Shown one piece after another: positions 23,040-33,800 of a stretch of DNA of 64,000 nucleotides (position 1 is its first letter; the number at the start of each line of letters is the position of its first letter). Below the pieces are notes generated by a model. The model saw only the letters and a program-made list of their open reading frames with translations. It was not told the DNA's origin and did no database searches. The position numbers and the translations under genes are program-made. The stretch is from Benincasa hispida (Eukaryota; Streptophyta; Magnoliopsida; Cucurbitales; Cucurbitaceae): NCBI RefSeq assembly GCF_009727055.1, contig NC_052359.1, positions 13,460,651 through 13,524,650 on the forward strand, written 5' to 3'.

Positions 23040-24440
23040 TGATGCGCTCTCACCATGATGAAATAGATGTTAAATGTGGGGTTATTACACACTGTTTTAC
23101 CTAGTCGAACCCAAGTGCAAGTTCAACTAGAGTCCTAGTAAGTCCAGGGTCGAAGTCAGGGATTACTTTATAAGTATGCGATGAAAACTAATGCTTCGAT
23201 CTTGACGCAATTGGAATACTAATCAGATGATTGATTTTGATGCTATCTAATGCTAAGATATGTGCGATGAGATTTATACTTCAAGGGAAACAATACATGT
23301 GATGGGTGTGAAATGCAGATGTGCGATGGTAAGGTTGAGAAGTATATTCACTAACATTCCCTAAGAAAATATATGAATCATGCATTCAAGCAGTGACTCG
23401 AAATTATAACTTACACCTCTCAGTGTACACAACCACAATATCTTATCTCTAGGATGCATGCGATAAGTGTATATTGCAAAAGATGTTACTTTATTTCCAA
23501 AGAACCTCTCTTCTTGTTTTATGAGTTCTAAATCTTTAGCTTTTTTGAACCTAGATTTTATCTTATTAGAATAATCTCTCGAGTTATCGAGGTATTTCAA
23601 CAGGCATACATAAAACAAGTAAAACACATGGTTTAATATTGTTTAGTTCATGTTAGCTAAATGCTTCTCAACCCATAAATAGTTTAGTTGCTCATAATAA
23701 AAATAGAAAAGATGGATAAAAGATGAAATGCGTATTCATTCATATTAAAGAAATAGGTCTTTCAATGTTTAAACAATACAAATACAATTAATACAAGAAA
23801 TAGGGATAGGGAGTCAGCCGTGGTGCATAATTTTTTACTTCCTTTGGCTTTATCAATGGCTGCTTCACTGTAAGTGTTGAAAGATGGAGTTCTTCTTCTA
23901 CTTCCAAGGGAATCTGAAGCTCACTAAGGTTTTTGAATGGTCGTAAGAGAAGAATTTTTGAGAGAGTTTCCTCTAAAAAGTTCAGTATATCTTTGCATGG
24001 CGATTTCATGGCTATTTATAAACGTCAGAAGGTAGCTTTTCTTTTCTCACTCATGATTGTGCTGATAATGTGCATTAAATTCCATACCTTGATTCACCAC
24101 CTACTATGCGTTAGAAGTTCATTGGCTCTGTAGTGAAGCGTTCTTATCAACTACCAACTCAATCTTTGATTTGACCTCCACTGCCCATATAGCATGTCAT
24201 ATCTCGGCCAACTATGCGATCATATATTGGCATTGAGAGTTCTTATGCAATCACATCGATAGACTTTTTGCACTTAAACAAAGTGATTTTCAGCATAAAA
24301 TAGATAGATTAGGCATTGTGTGTGTGTGATCGCATGATGCAATTATTTCTATGATGTCCTTAGCAAGTTGGCGCATCTTCAGAGCTTTTTCCTAATTTTT
24401 TTAGATAAAAGAGACAGAATAACTTGTATTTCTACAAGTT
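23040..24440 (-). repeat. 5' LTR of Gypsy-1
   Basis: The minus-strand LTR ends GAGCGCATCA next to the PBS. The interior is non-coding, with repeated GCGATGA/CGCATA-type words, as in Athila LTRs. The outer boundary is only approximate (24.38-24.45 kb) because no partner LTR is in the window. Short minus ORFs at 23361-23627 and 23788-24009 have no recognisable domain. Confidence 0.65.
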
Positions 24441-24762
24441 ATTAGGACTATACATCAAATCTCTTGTACTAACACTCCTCAGCAAAATGGCATTGCTGAA
24501 AGGGAACATCGCCATCTTGTTGAAATAGCTCATTCATTCTTGTTGTCAGCTGACGTTCCTAGTGTTTTTTGGGGTAAAGCAATTCTTACTGCCACTCATG
24601 TGCTTATTATAATCCTAACCTCACACAATTCAGGTTTATCCCCTTTTAAAATTTATATGGTTACATATTAGATTTTTCCTCATTACATGTTTTTGGTTGC
24701 ACTTGTTTTGTTCTCCGACCTAAATTTGAGCACAACAAATTGTCTCATCGATCAATCTTATC
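24441..24762 (+). pseudogene. Copia integrase fragment (Copia-O)
   Basis: It reads TIHQISCTNTPQQNGIAERE then HRHLVEIAHSFLLSADVPS and HVFGCTCFVLRPKFEHN, the end of the integrase core of a third Copia type. The 5' side is cut by Gypsy-1 and the 3' side by LTR-D. The same element appears to resume as RNase H at 29346. Confidence 0.8.
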
Positions 24763-26011
24763 TGTTTTGGGTTGTATGTCCTAAACCTGATAGTTTGTAA
24801 ACAGTAAACATATATGAAGTAAATGTTGTTGAATGAAAATGAATTGATTGTTTAATAACTCTAAATCCAATACATTACAAACCCTTGGCTATTGTCTTGA
24901 ATACTTGGACTTTATGTGGAGATATAAACTGAATCAAGTTTGAATAAAATAGCCTAAACAGTCTATAGTACTTGGATTAGGTTGAGTGCCTATTTCTGGA
25001 GATACTATTGTACAACTTGCTTTATGATTGTTACAAATGTTGTAAAGTGTCAGAAACGATGTGATTAGTTCATTCATGTAGAGATATGTGAGTGGAGGTG
25101 TTGTACACAATGAGATTATGTAAGACTGACCACAAAATAATCACTATTACGTATTAACACTGGTTGATTTCACTTCTTGATGACCTAGATAACTTGATCT
25201 GAGTTCTGAGCTGTCTATGAACTCCTGTTAATTCGGGATTGTCCCTTGATCACAATGCTGCTCAATATGCCTCCCATTTCAGAGATAAGACAGGGTAGAT
25301 AGCTGGGGACATAGAATTTGCAAGATGAAATTCACTCATACTCATTTTAGGAATAATAAAAAGGTTGTTCCCTTAAGAGCTGATTCTGGGTCTTGAATAA
25401 GGGTCCCCATCGTCTCGCTAGCCTAAGAGGGAATGAATTTAGTGATTAAGATCCTAAATCAATTGTTCATTAGAGAGACTGTGGTACTTAAGGAGAAAAG
25501 ATGTAACTTAGGGGTAAAACGATAATTGACCTAGCTGGGGTTATGAACAACCTGTGAAGGATCAACATTTTGATGACGGTTATATCAAATGGTTACAAAA
25601 TATATCTACAATGTGGGAAATGCAACTACAAACCATAGTGGAAAGTCCTATTAGGTAATGAATGTTGATTAACTAGGTTAAAGAGTTTGATCGGTTAGTC
25701 TCCGATCGTTGGAGCCCATGATCTGTAGGTCCATCGGATCTACTTGCTAGTTCACTATGAACAAAATTGAAGAACTAGGTGAAGTGAGAATTTGAAATGT
25801 TCAAATTCGACTTTTAGGAAAAATTTTATTTTATATGAGATATAATTTATAATTAAATAATTAATTGTTAATTATTTTTGGAGAGTATAATTTATATAAG
25901 ATATTAGATAAAATATTAGTATGAAAATATTTTTAAAAATTGATTAATATGATAAATAAAAATTAGGTGTCAAAGTCAATTTAATATGTGATATTAAATT
26001 ATTTATTTTAT
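24763..26011 (+). repeat. Truncated Copia-type LTR (LTR-D)
   Basis: It starts near TTTTGGGTTGTATGTCC and TAGTTTGTAAACAG, and shows the same ordered landmarks as the other 2-kb LTRs ('gacctagataac', 'gttcattag', 'gttggagc'). It stops abruptly near 26011 in the AT-rich part, where Gypsy-2 begins. The right end and PBS are missing. Confidence 0.75.
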
Positions 26012-26229
26012 TTAACCAAAGATCAATCCGTTAATTGAAGAGTAACTGTAGTAGGCATAAGTTCTCTGATCTCCAACTGTTTTAAAATTGATAATGGCAT
26101 GAGATTTATGCTCGCTTCTAGATCGCATAAGGCATGTCCGATGTAAATTCCACCAATAGAGTAAAGAATTGTGAAACTCCTTGGGTCCTGCATCTTGGGA
26201 GGAATAATGGCGTTGCAATCTTGCGTCAT
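26012..26229 (-). pseudogene. Gypsy-2 protease fragment
   Basis: It reads MTQDCNAIIPPKMQDPRSFT then CDLEASINLMPLSILKQLEI and MPTTVTLQLTD. The catalytic triad Asp-Leu-Gly has become Asp-Leu-Glu. It is truncated at 26012. Confidence 0.8.
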
Positions 26230-26559
26230 AGCTACTGTCTCATAATTGCCTATTCCCCTTTTTTGGATATAATATCCTTTAAGAATTTGGCATATGTTGG
26301 CATTTGTTCTAATGCCTCTATGAATGGAACATTAATGTGTAGCTGTTTTAGTACTCTAAGAAAGTGTTGAAACTGGCATTCATCATTTCTCTTTCTTAAT
26401 CTTTGTGGAAATGGAGATAGTTGTACCTCATTTGATGTTTTTGACGTAGAAGCTGATGCAGATGCGTCTCTTGGTTCTTATTGAGTTTCATTTGTTTGCT
26501 CAATATAAGTGACTTCATCAGACACATGTTTTTGTGCTTCTTCTTGAGTTTCAATAGCT

Positions 26560-28000
26560 TTGCTTAATTTTCCTTTCACGGTTTCTGTTGTAACGTGTCC
26601 ATTTCTCAATGTCACCACTTGACATTGTTCTTTACCTGAATTCCCCACATTGCAAGGAGGAAACCTTCGGGCTGTTTCCTTTGATGAATGAGCTCGGTGG
26701 TATTTGGGAGTGAGCCTTGCGGCATATTCTTCAATTCACATATGATTTGTCCCATTTGAATCTCAAGATTGCGAATTGACGTTGCTTGATTTTGAAGAAC
26801 TGTTTCATTCTTTTGTATGTATTCCTTTAATAAGTTTTCCAAAGAAGAGGAAGTTGATGACTGAGATGAACTAGCTACTTGCTGGTGCCCATTTTGTCTT
26901 TGATGGGACCTAGGTGGTCCATCTCTTTTGGCGTTGTCAGAATTGGCTTGTGGTTGCTTATTACCACCCCATGAAAAGTTGGGGTGATTTTGCCAACCAG
27001 AGTTGTAGGTATTGGAGAAAGGGTTATTTTTGATAAAGTAGATGGATTGTGGGTTGCGCGGGCATACCTTAAAAGAATGAGGTTCTTCACAAAGAACGCA
27101 ACTTTCTTTAGTCATCTGAGTAATTGCGTTCACTTGCCCGTTTCTTGCATCAGATTTCGTCACGATCATCACCTGCAGTAGGTTAGTCATCACGCTCACC
27201 TGCGTCTGAAGCGATGTAATGGCATCATTACTCTATCCTCTTTCATTTAACCTTGAACCATATTCATTTTCTTGCCAATCTTCATGATTCTTCGAGATTT
27301 TATCAAGAATGTTTTTAGCCTCAATGTACATTTTATCCAATAGTCCGCCTGCTGCAATGGCATTTACGACTGTTTTCAATGCTGAGTTTAAACCATAGTA
27401 GAAAATTTCTATCTGTAGGCAGCCAGGGAGTCCGTTATATGGGCAGTTTCTCACTAGCCTCTTGAATCTTGCCCACGCATCACTGAGCGTGTCATTTTCT
27501 TCTTGTTGAAAGTTTGTAATTGCCTTTATTCTCTTTGCGTTTTCCATCGGTGGGAAGTATCTTTTCATAAAATTTTCTACTACTTGCGCCCAGGATGTGA
27601 TTTCGCCTAGTTCAAGTGAGTATGCTCACATTCTAGAGTCATTACATAATGAAAATGGGAATAATGTGAGTCGAACTTCTTCTAGAGTGATGTTTGGGAA
27701 TACAAATGTATTGCAAATTTCAATAAAACTCCTCAGATGGGCGTGATGATCTTCGCCACGCCTTCCCCCAAACTTTCCAGCCATCTGAATCATTTGAAGC
27801 ATCATAGGCTTCATTTCAAATATGGATTTATTTAAGGCTGGTCGCAAAATTCCTGGTGAGAAATCATACAAGTTGGGTGACGCATAGTCTCTAATGGGTC
27901 TGTTGCGATCATTTGCCAAAAGAATGGGGTTGGCAAGAATATTGGCATCATTATCAATCACTGCATGTGGCTCTTTTGGATGATCTCGCAGATCCGCCAT
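26560..28000 (-). pseudogene. Gypsy-2 gag
   Basis: ATG at 28000-27998 opens MADLRDHPKEPHAVIDND; 28000-27626 holds NRPIRDYASPNLYDFSPGI and FIEICNTFVFPNITLEEVR. 27568-27233 has PPMENAKRIKAITNFQQEE and the CPYNGLPGCLQIEIFYYGL block. 27199-26612 is a 195-residue open stretch with CVLCEEPHSFKVCPRNPQS (a better preserved zinc-like motif than in Gypsy-1), NPGWQ-equivalent NSGWQNHPNFSWGG and SSLENLLKEYIQKNETVLQ (coiled coil). Two frame breaks remain. This copy gives the empty-site reference for the insertions in Gypsy-1. Confidence 0.85.
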
Positions 28001-28204
28001 TCTTCAAGCTCTATTCTGTTGTTTTTTTTAATTTGTTCTTTGTCTTTTGCGAAAAGTTCTCTCGATTTTCGAGTTGCATATAAGCTCGGGCGTAGGCCCT
28101 TCACTCATCGAACGTTTGTATCTTTTTCAAGGCAATGTATAATACTCCAACAATTAAGATCTGTGATAAAAAATGATAGCCTTAGCACACTTGGTTACCA
28201 CAAT

Positions 28205-28221
28205 CCTTGGCAACGATGTCA
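28205..28221 (-). other. Primer binding site of Gypsy-2
   Basis: The minus strand reads TGACATCGTTGCCAAGG, against TGGCGCCGTTGCCGGGG expected for plant tRNA-Asp. The differences are transitions only. Confidence 0.75.
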
Positions 28222-28265
28222 AAAACTTGATGCACTCTCACCATGCGATGAAATAGATGTTAAAT

Positions 28266-29345
28266 AGTCAATTTACTTCATAATGCCATTTATTGTTAAG
28301 ACTGACTGTTTCAATACGATGACTTAGGTAACTCGATCTTAATCCTGAGCTAACTATGAACTCTTGTTTGTTTGGGATTATTCTTTAATCTGCATGGGTG
28401 AGAGTGTCCTGAGTTTTCAAACTCAATAAACCTTCATTTTAGGGATAAAACTGGGTAGATAACTGGGGACATAGTCTTGCAAAATAGAACTCACTTCTAC
28501 TCGATTCTAGGGATAGTAGATAGGTTGCTCTCTTAAGTGCTGATTTTGAGTCTTGAACAAGGGCTCCCCACTCTTTATTGGCCTGATAGGGACTCGGTCT
28601 GGTGGTTGGACTACAAACCAATTGTTCATTAGAGGATCAGTGGAGCTTAAAGAACAAGATGTAATTATAGGGGTAGAATGGCAATTTGACCCAACTTTAA
28701 TTATGAACAACTTGTGAAGGATTGACTTACTCATCATGGTTATATCGAGTGGAAAGAAATATATTTACAGTGAGAAAAGTGCAGCTACTGAGCTATCATG
28801 GAGTGTCTCAGTAGTTAACGAATGTTGGTTAGTTAGTTTAAAGAGTTTAGCCGATTAATCTTGGATCGTTGGAGCTCATGATCTGTAGGTCCATTAGTCC
28901 CCTGCTAACTCATATCAGACTAAACCTTAGAATAGTATGATGAGAGAATTTTGAATTGCTTAAATTTGGCTTAGGAAGTAAGCGTTAATTATATTTGATA
29001 TACTTAACATATTGGAGAGTTGAAAATATTTAAATGTGATTTAAATATTGTATACATGAATAAGGATTCATGATTGGGATTGGTGTTTATTATTAGTTTA
29101 ATGTTTGATATTAAATTAATATTATTAATTAAATTGTTTAATTAATTATTAGAATTTAATTTATAATTTAATATTTGATAATAAATTAATATTAATTAAA
29201 TTATTTTATTACTTATTTAAAATTAGTTATTAAAATTAATTTAAAATTGGTTTTAAATTAATTTTATTCAATTATAATTAATTATATGAATTAATTCAAT
29301 TTTTGAATTTTGGAAATTCAAAGTGTTAGTAGTTTTTTTTCCCAA
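28266..29345 (+). repeat. Truncated Copia-type LTR (LTR-E)
   Basis: It begins abruptly at AGTCAATTTACTTC and carries landmarks 'gacttaggtaactcgatctta', 'ctagggatagtagatagg', 'caattgttcattagagg' and 'cgttggagctcatgatctg', then an AT-rich block. It overlaps LTR-D in content, so it is not the missing half of LTR-D. Both ends are truncated; the right edge near 29345 meets Copia RNase H. Confidence 0.72.
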
Positions 29346-29857
29346 TTTAGAATTGCTTGCTTACTCTGATGGTGATTGGCTGGTGATCTTATGGATCGCA
29401 AGTCAACCATTGGGCTCTATATTTATCTTGATGATTCTCTTATTCGTGGAAGAGTAAGAAACAAAGTGTTATTTTTTGATCTTTTATGTTATTTCTCGAT
29501 CTTCTACCAAAGCCGAGTATCTTGCCATGACCTCGACTACATGTGAAATTGTTTGCCTATGTTGTTGCTTGTAGATATGGGTGTTTATCTTTGTCATCCT
29601 TTCTTTATATTGTGGTAACCAGAGTACTATTCAATAACATGTAATTCAGTTTTTCATGAGAGAACCAAGCATATTGAGATTAATTGTCATGTTACTCGTC
29701 ATCATCTTCAATTTGGCACCATTTTAATTATTGTTGGTTTCCTCTTCTTTGCAGATTGCTGATATGTTTACTAAGACACACTCCAGTTTGCGCTTTTGAT
29801 TTTTTTTCTGACAAACTCTTAATGCTTATCACTATAGCATTGTGAGTTTGCGAGGGG
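29346..29857 (+). pseudogene. Copia RNase H fragment (Copia-O)
   Basis: LLAYSDGDWLVI matches the RNase H start (first Asp), SRSSTKAEYLAMTSTTCEIV the Glu region, and FFMREPSILRLIVM, a shifted FHERTKHIEIDCH, the third part. QIADMFTKTHSS marks the pol end. Stops and shifts are present. RT, which should precede it, is absent and replaced by LTR-D/Gypsy-2/LTR-E. Confidence 0.8.
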
Positions 29858-29858
29858 A

Positions 29859-30009
29859 TGTTAATGTATTTATTATTGTTTATCCTAAGGGTAGATTAGT
29901 CTTTTACTTATTCTTTCATTGTTTGCCCTACTTATATAAACCTCATCAGTTAGTATCAAATAGTACTTTTTATTGATAAGAAAACCCTACTTTTCTCTCT
30001 AATTTTACA
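29859..30009 (+). repeat. Short 3' LTR of Copia-O
   Basis: The purine run GCGAGGGGA (29850-29858) is the PPT. The LTR starts TGTTAATGTATTTATT, has a TATA-like CTTATATAAACC at about 29931-29942, and ends CTCTAATTTTACA, about 151 bases. No target duplication can be tested. Confidence 0.7.
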
Positions 30010-30117
30010 AGTAGTTGCTACCATAGGTTGTGAAAGAACATCAAAAGTGAGAAAAGGGGGAAGAAACTTGGGATTTTGTGGGGAGGGTAAGATGAAAGAA
30101 AGAGAAGAGGTTTCGAG
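30010..30117. other. Purine-rich spacer
   Basis: A GAAAGA-rich stretch without features. It matches in character the flank at 35252-35456 and is the target region of Copia-M. Confidence 0.5.
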
Positions 30118-30122
30118 GAGAG

Positions 30123-30455
30123 TGACCGTCAAATTTTGGGCAATTCAGAGATTAAGAATGATGCTCTGTTATTCTCTTTTCCTTGGTGAAAAATGTTCAT
30201 AGACCCTTAGGTCATTTACACAAGATGGCCTTAAATTAGGGCAAAATAAATAAATCAGAAAATAATGAAGAGTGTACACATGTCACAAAATAATAGGGTA
30301 AAGTAATATTCCATGTAACAAACTTTCAACCAACGTATGCTTCTGGAATTATTTCCCTGATATTTCTTTTGTTCAGTTGACTATAATGGTTAATATATTT
30401 GGACTGTGCTGACTGGATATTTAACTTGTCAATATGCTGAGTCATATCCTTAATA
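30123..30455 (-). repeat. 3' LTR of Copia-M
   Basis: On the minus strand it starts TATTAAGGATATGACTCAG after the PPT and ends AAATTTGACGGTCA. It is highly similar to the right LTR at 34936-35246. Confidence 0.88.
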
Positions 30456-30466
30456 TCCCCCTTCAA
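30456..30466 (-). other. Polypurine tract of Copia-M
   Basis: The minus strand reads TTGAAGGGGGA immediately before the 3' LTR. Confidence 0.8.
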
Positions 30467-31090
30467 ACGAGAGGGGACGTCCGCGAGACCAAGTTTGGAA
30501 CGTAGATTTTGGAAACTAGAGTGTGTGAGGGCCTTGGTTAGACAATCAACAATCTGATCACTGGATGGAAGATAACGAACATCAAGAGCACCACTGAGAA
30601 CTTTATCCCACACAAAGTGTATGTCGATTTTTATATGTTTAGTCTGAGCATGAAAGACAAGATTCGTGGCAAAATACCAAACACTGATGTTATCACACAA
30701 GAGTAATTGGTGCTTGAGAGGACTTGAACCCGAGTTCAGACAATAATTGTTGAAGCCACGTAATTTCTGCCGAGGCATGGGCAAGAGCCCTGTACTCTGA
30801 TTCAGTGCTTGATCTAGCAACAACACTTTGTTTCTTCCAGGACGAAGACACTAAGTTAACGAATATGCAGTTGGCAGCGATGGATCGATGGTCATCAACA
30901 TTTGATCCCCAATCAACATCTGAATAGCTTGTTAACTGTGTGTCAGTACTTGGCTAGAGAAGAATGCCATAATGTTTTGTGCCACTAATATACCAGAGAA
31001 CATGTTTTACTACCTGCCAATCAACATCAGTAGGTGAGCGAAGAAACTGGCTTAGGTGATTGACAATATATGAAATGTCAGGCCGAGTGT
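30467..31090 (-). pseudogene. Copia-M RNase H domain
   Basis: The 30826-30326 stretch, which runs on into the LTR, has LLLCDNISVWYFATNLVFHA (third catalytic Asp), RTKHI-like QTKHIKIDIHFVWDKVLSG and VRYLPSSDQIVDCLTKALT, the standard pol C-terminus. Upstream the AEYRALAHASAEI part is readable only in a shifted frame near 30790. Upstream parts to 31090 (DVDWGSNVDDHRS-like) are decayed. Confidence 0.82.
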
Positions 31091-31960
31091 GTGTTAGGCA
31101 CTGTAATGCTTTGACCGTGCTTCAATATAAAAATGGGTATTCAAGCAAAGTTCCATCAATAATGGATAGATGTTTTCCAACTTAAATAGTTGGTCGTTGA
31201 CATATTTGGTTTGATTTAACAATATGCCTGAGTTCAGATAGTGTAGTTGAATACCCAGAAAATAATTTAACTTCTCTAAAGCTTTTAGAGCAAAAGATGA
31301 GTCTAAATATTTGATCAGTTTGGAGATTAGAGTACCATCATTGCCAGTTATAATAACATCATCAACATAAATGAGCATCAGAACAATAGAGGTATTTCTT
31401 CGATAGATAAAAAGGGATGTATCGGACCTTGAGTTCGTGAATCCCCAGGATAATAGTATGCTTTTAAGTGTATTTGTCTAGGCACGTGGTGCTTGTTTGA
31501 GGCCATATAGGGCCTTGTGTAAGCGGCATACATAATCAGGGAAGTCGGAGCTAACGTAGCCAGAGGGTTGATGCATGTATACCTCTTCATCAAGTTTTTC
31601 GTTTAGGAAGGTATTGTTGAAGTCGAGTTGCCAAATCACCCGTTGATTCGAGAAAACGAGGCTGAGAATAACTCTGATAGTTGAAGCCTTAATAACAGGA
31701 CTAAAGGTTTCAAAGAAATTATACCCGAACTCTGATGAAAACCTTTAGCAACAAGTCGTGCTTTGTATCGTTACATTGATCCATTCGCGTTCCGTTTTAT
31801 CCAAAATATCCACTTATTTCTAACAATGTTCTAATTCGATTTAGGAGGAACAAGGGTCCAGGTTTGATTTCGTAGAAGTGCTTGATACTCATCGTCCATG
31901 GCGGCCTTCCACTGAGGTGTGGATAAGGCATTAGAGACGCATGTTGGTTCCGTTGAGGTT
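31091..31960 (-). pseudogene. Copia-M reverse transcriptase
   Basis: 31378-31094 reads MLIYVDDVIITGNDGTLISK with an intact YVDD and LNYFLGIQLHYLNSGILLN. The upstream fingers/palm (WTLVPP-like to PPGF-like, about 31950-31390) is recognisable only across frames and has many stops. Domain order and the YVDD box identify Copia RT. Confidence 0.8.
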
Positions 31961-32690
31961 CAGTCGTGAGAGACGCTAGAAACCCATACTTTAGGCTTGA
32001 ATATTCTAGCCTTCCCTCTTATGATCATTAAGTGAGAGGGTTGAATAATGGGGTTTGTGATCATCAAGTGAAAGGGTTAAATAATGGGGTTTGTGATCAT
32101 CGGTCGAGAGGGTTAGGGATTAGGGTTGGTGAGAGAAGGCGAGGGAAGTGATTGAGATTAAGATAAGTCAGGAGATAGAGATGGGGAGGAATGACTTGAT
32201 GGAAGGAAGTTATGACACGAGGCTGAAGGAGTAGGAGTGGAGGACATCTCATGTGAAGCAGTGGGCTAATAACTTGGGCCTGAAGGGGAGGGAATTGATT
32301 GGTCCATATGAATAATTGTGGGGGATGGGTGGTCAATGGGTATGGATGGGCTTGAGTTGGGAATTGACTAGTGGGTTTGGTTTGAGGCTGAAACTGAAGG
32401 TAAGAGTAAATGTGGTGTATCAGGCCAAAGTTGAGAAATGGGTTCGTAGATTGGAGGTGGGTTGATCTTCAATTTTTGGCTACGAAATCCAATGGAGAAA
32501 AGAAATTTTGCTTCATTGAATATTACGTGCTTGGAAATGAAGATTCCACCATTGTTGTTTATGCACTTATATCCTTTATGTGAGAGGCTTGATCCCAAAT
32601 AAACACATTTTTCAGAGTGAAATTTGAATTTGTGAAGATGATGAGGTGAAGGCAGGGAAAACAAGCACATCCAAATTTACGTAGATCATA
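31961..32690 (-). pseudogene. Copia-M integrase C-terminal end and linker
   Basis: 32670-32368 reads KFKFHSEKCVYLGSSLSHKG then GGIFISKHVIFNEAKFLFS, the usual integrase tail of this type. A Pro/Ser/His-rich linker (32336-32097) leads to RT. Confidence 0.75.
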
Positions 32691-33800
32691 CACACTTAAT
32701 TTTTTCTTTAACAAAACCTCCATCGGTGACTTACCAGAGAGGACTGAAGTAGGAAGGCCGTCAATCAACTGAGTTGTTGTAGCAAAAGCATCCCACCAGA
32801 AATCTAATGGTATAGAGGCTTAGGCCATCAAGGTGGGACTGGTTTCCACAACTTGTCTATGTTTTCTCTCAGCTCTTCCATTTTGTTCAAATGTATGGGG
32901 GTAAGATAGCCTTGTTTCTATACCTAACTGTTTGGATAGTTGTTGAATTCTTATGTATTCTCCTCTATTATCAGACTGTAGAGTCTTCACTCCCAAATTA
33001 AATTGAGTTTTCACCATGTTTGAGAAATGTTTGAAGGCTATTATAATATCCTCTTTAATTTTAAGGGGTAAACCCAAATGAATCTACCGAAATCATCAAG
33101 GAACAAGATGTAATATCTGAAACCATCAGTGGACGACATTGAAGCTGGACCCCATACGTTGGTGTGTATAAGTTCAAATGGTTTTAATGTACGCGAGGTA
33201 GAGTTCGGAAATGGCAGTAAATGAGACTTCCCTAACTGACATGCTGAGCAAAATTCAGAAGTTTCATTAGTTTTAAATGACATATTACATCCTTTGACTA
33301 TTAAATCAAAAACTCGTGAAGATGTGTGGCCTAAACGACGATGCCAAACATCCTTTGATACAACACTGTTAACTCTATTTTTGGGATGAACAAATGCTGA
33401 TAGAATATCCTTATTTTTGTTCACAACCATTTGGTGTTTTAACATTTTCTCAGTGGTATTTTTAGTCTTGATCCAGCCTTGTTTAGTTGGTATAGTCCAT
33501 CTTTAAGGGTTCCCTTCAAAACCACTCGATCCGTAGCTTTGTCCTTTATAAGACAATAACAATCATGAAATTCAACATAAACAGAGTTTTGATACACTAA
33601 CTAAGTTCTTAGCAATTTCAGGAACAAACATAACATTATTTAGATTAAGTAAAGAGTTTCCACTGATTAGAGCTGAGCTACAATAGAAGCTATATTTAAT
33701 TGTTCTCCATTACCCACAGTTACCAACTCATTACCTCTATATTCATAAGGATTGTTGAGGCTGTTATAGTCAGCAGTGATATGATTTGTTGCACTGCTAT
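32691..33800 (-). pseudogene. Copia-M protease, GAG-pre-integrase and integrase
   Basis: WYADSSATNHIT-like residues near 33805-33770 mark the protease (D-S-G changed to D-S-S). 33445-33041 carries VWHRRLGHTSSRVFDLIVKG and CSACQLGKSHLLPF (HHCC zinc finger), then HTNVWGPASMSSTDGFRYYI, where the core begins. 33077-32820 has LQSDNRGEYIRIQQLSKQLG and FEQNGRAERKHRQVVE. At the first of these the normal Gly-Gly-Glu is Arg-Gly-Glu, and the catalytic Asp and Glu remain. 32768-32559 continues SGKSPMEVLLKKKLSVYDLR. Frameshifts separate the pieces. Confidence 0.83.

Larger units (their letters stand above)
1..24440 (-). mobile_element. Athila-like Gypsy LTR retrotransposon (Gypsy-1), nested, left end off window
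   Basis: Read on the minus strand from right to left, this holds a 5' LTR, a PBS matching plant tRNA-Asp, gag, aspartic protease, RT with FMDDF, RNase H, integrase with a zinc-binding half, then an envelope-like ORF. The order PR-RT-RH-IN defines Gypsy. The gag type and the extra 3' ORF point to the Athila lineage (recognition from memory). The 3' LTR lies left of base 1. A Copia element (10228-22801) and a solo LTR (6167-8291) interrupt it. The right boundary is approximate, set where an unrelated forward Copia integrase begins near 24.44 kb; the target duplication cannot be checked because the left end is absent. Every coding domain is broken. Confidence 0.85.
26012..28265 (-). mobile_element. 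Second Athila-like Gypsy fragment (Gypsy-2): protease to PBS
   Basis: It is collinear with Gypsy-1, 5' at the right: 38 bases of LTR end (28228-28265), PBS (28205-28221), leader, gag and the first part of protease. It ends at 26012 just past the point where Gypsy-1 carries LTR-A. Pol downstream of protease is absent. Both junctions abut truncated Copia LTRs (LTR-D and LTR-E). Confidence 0.85.
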
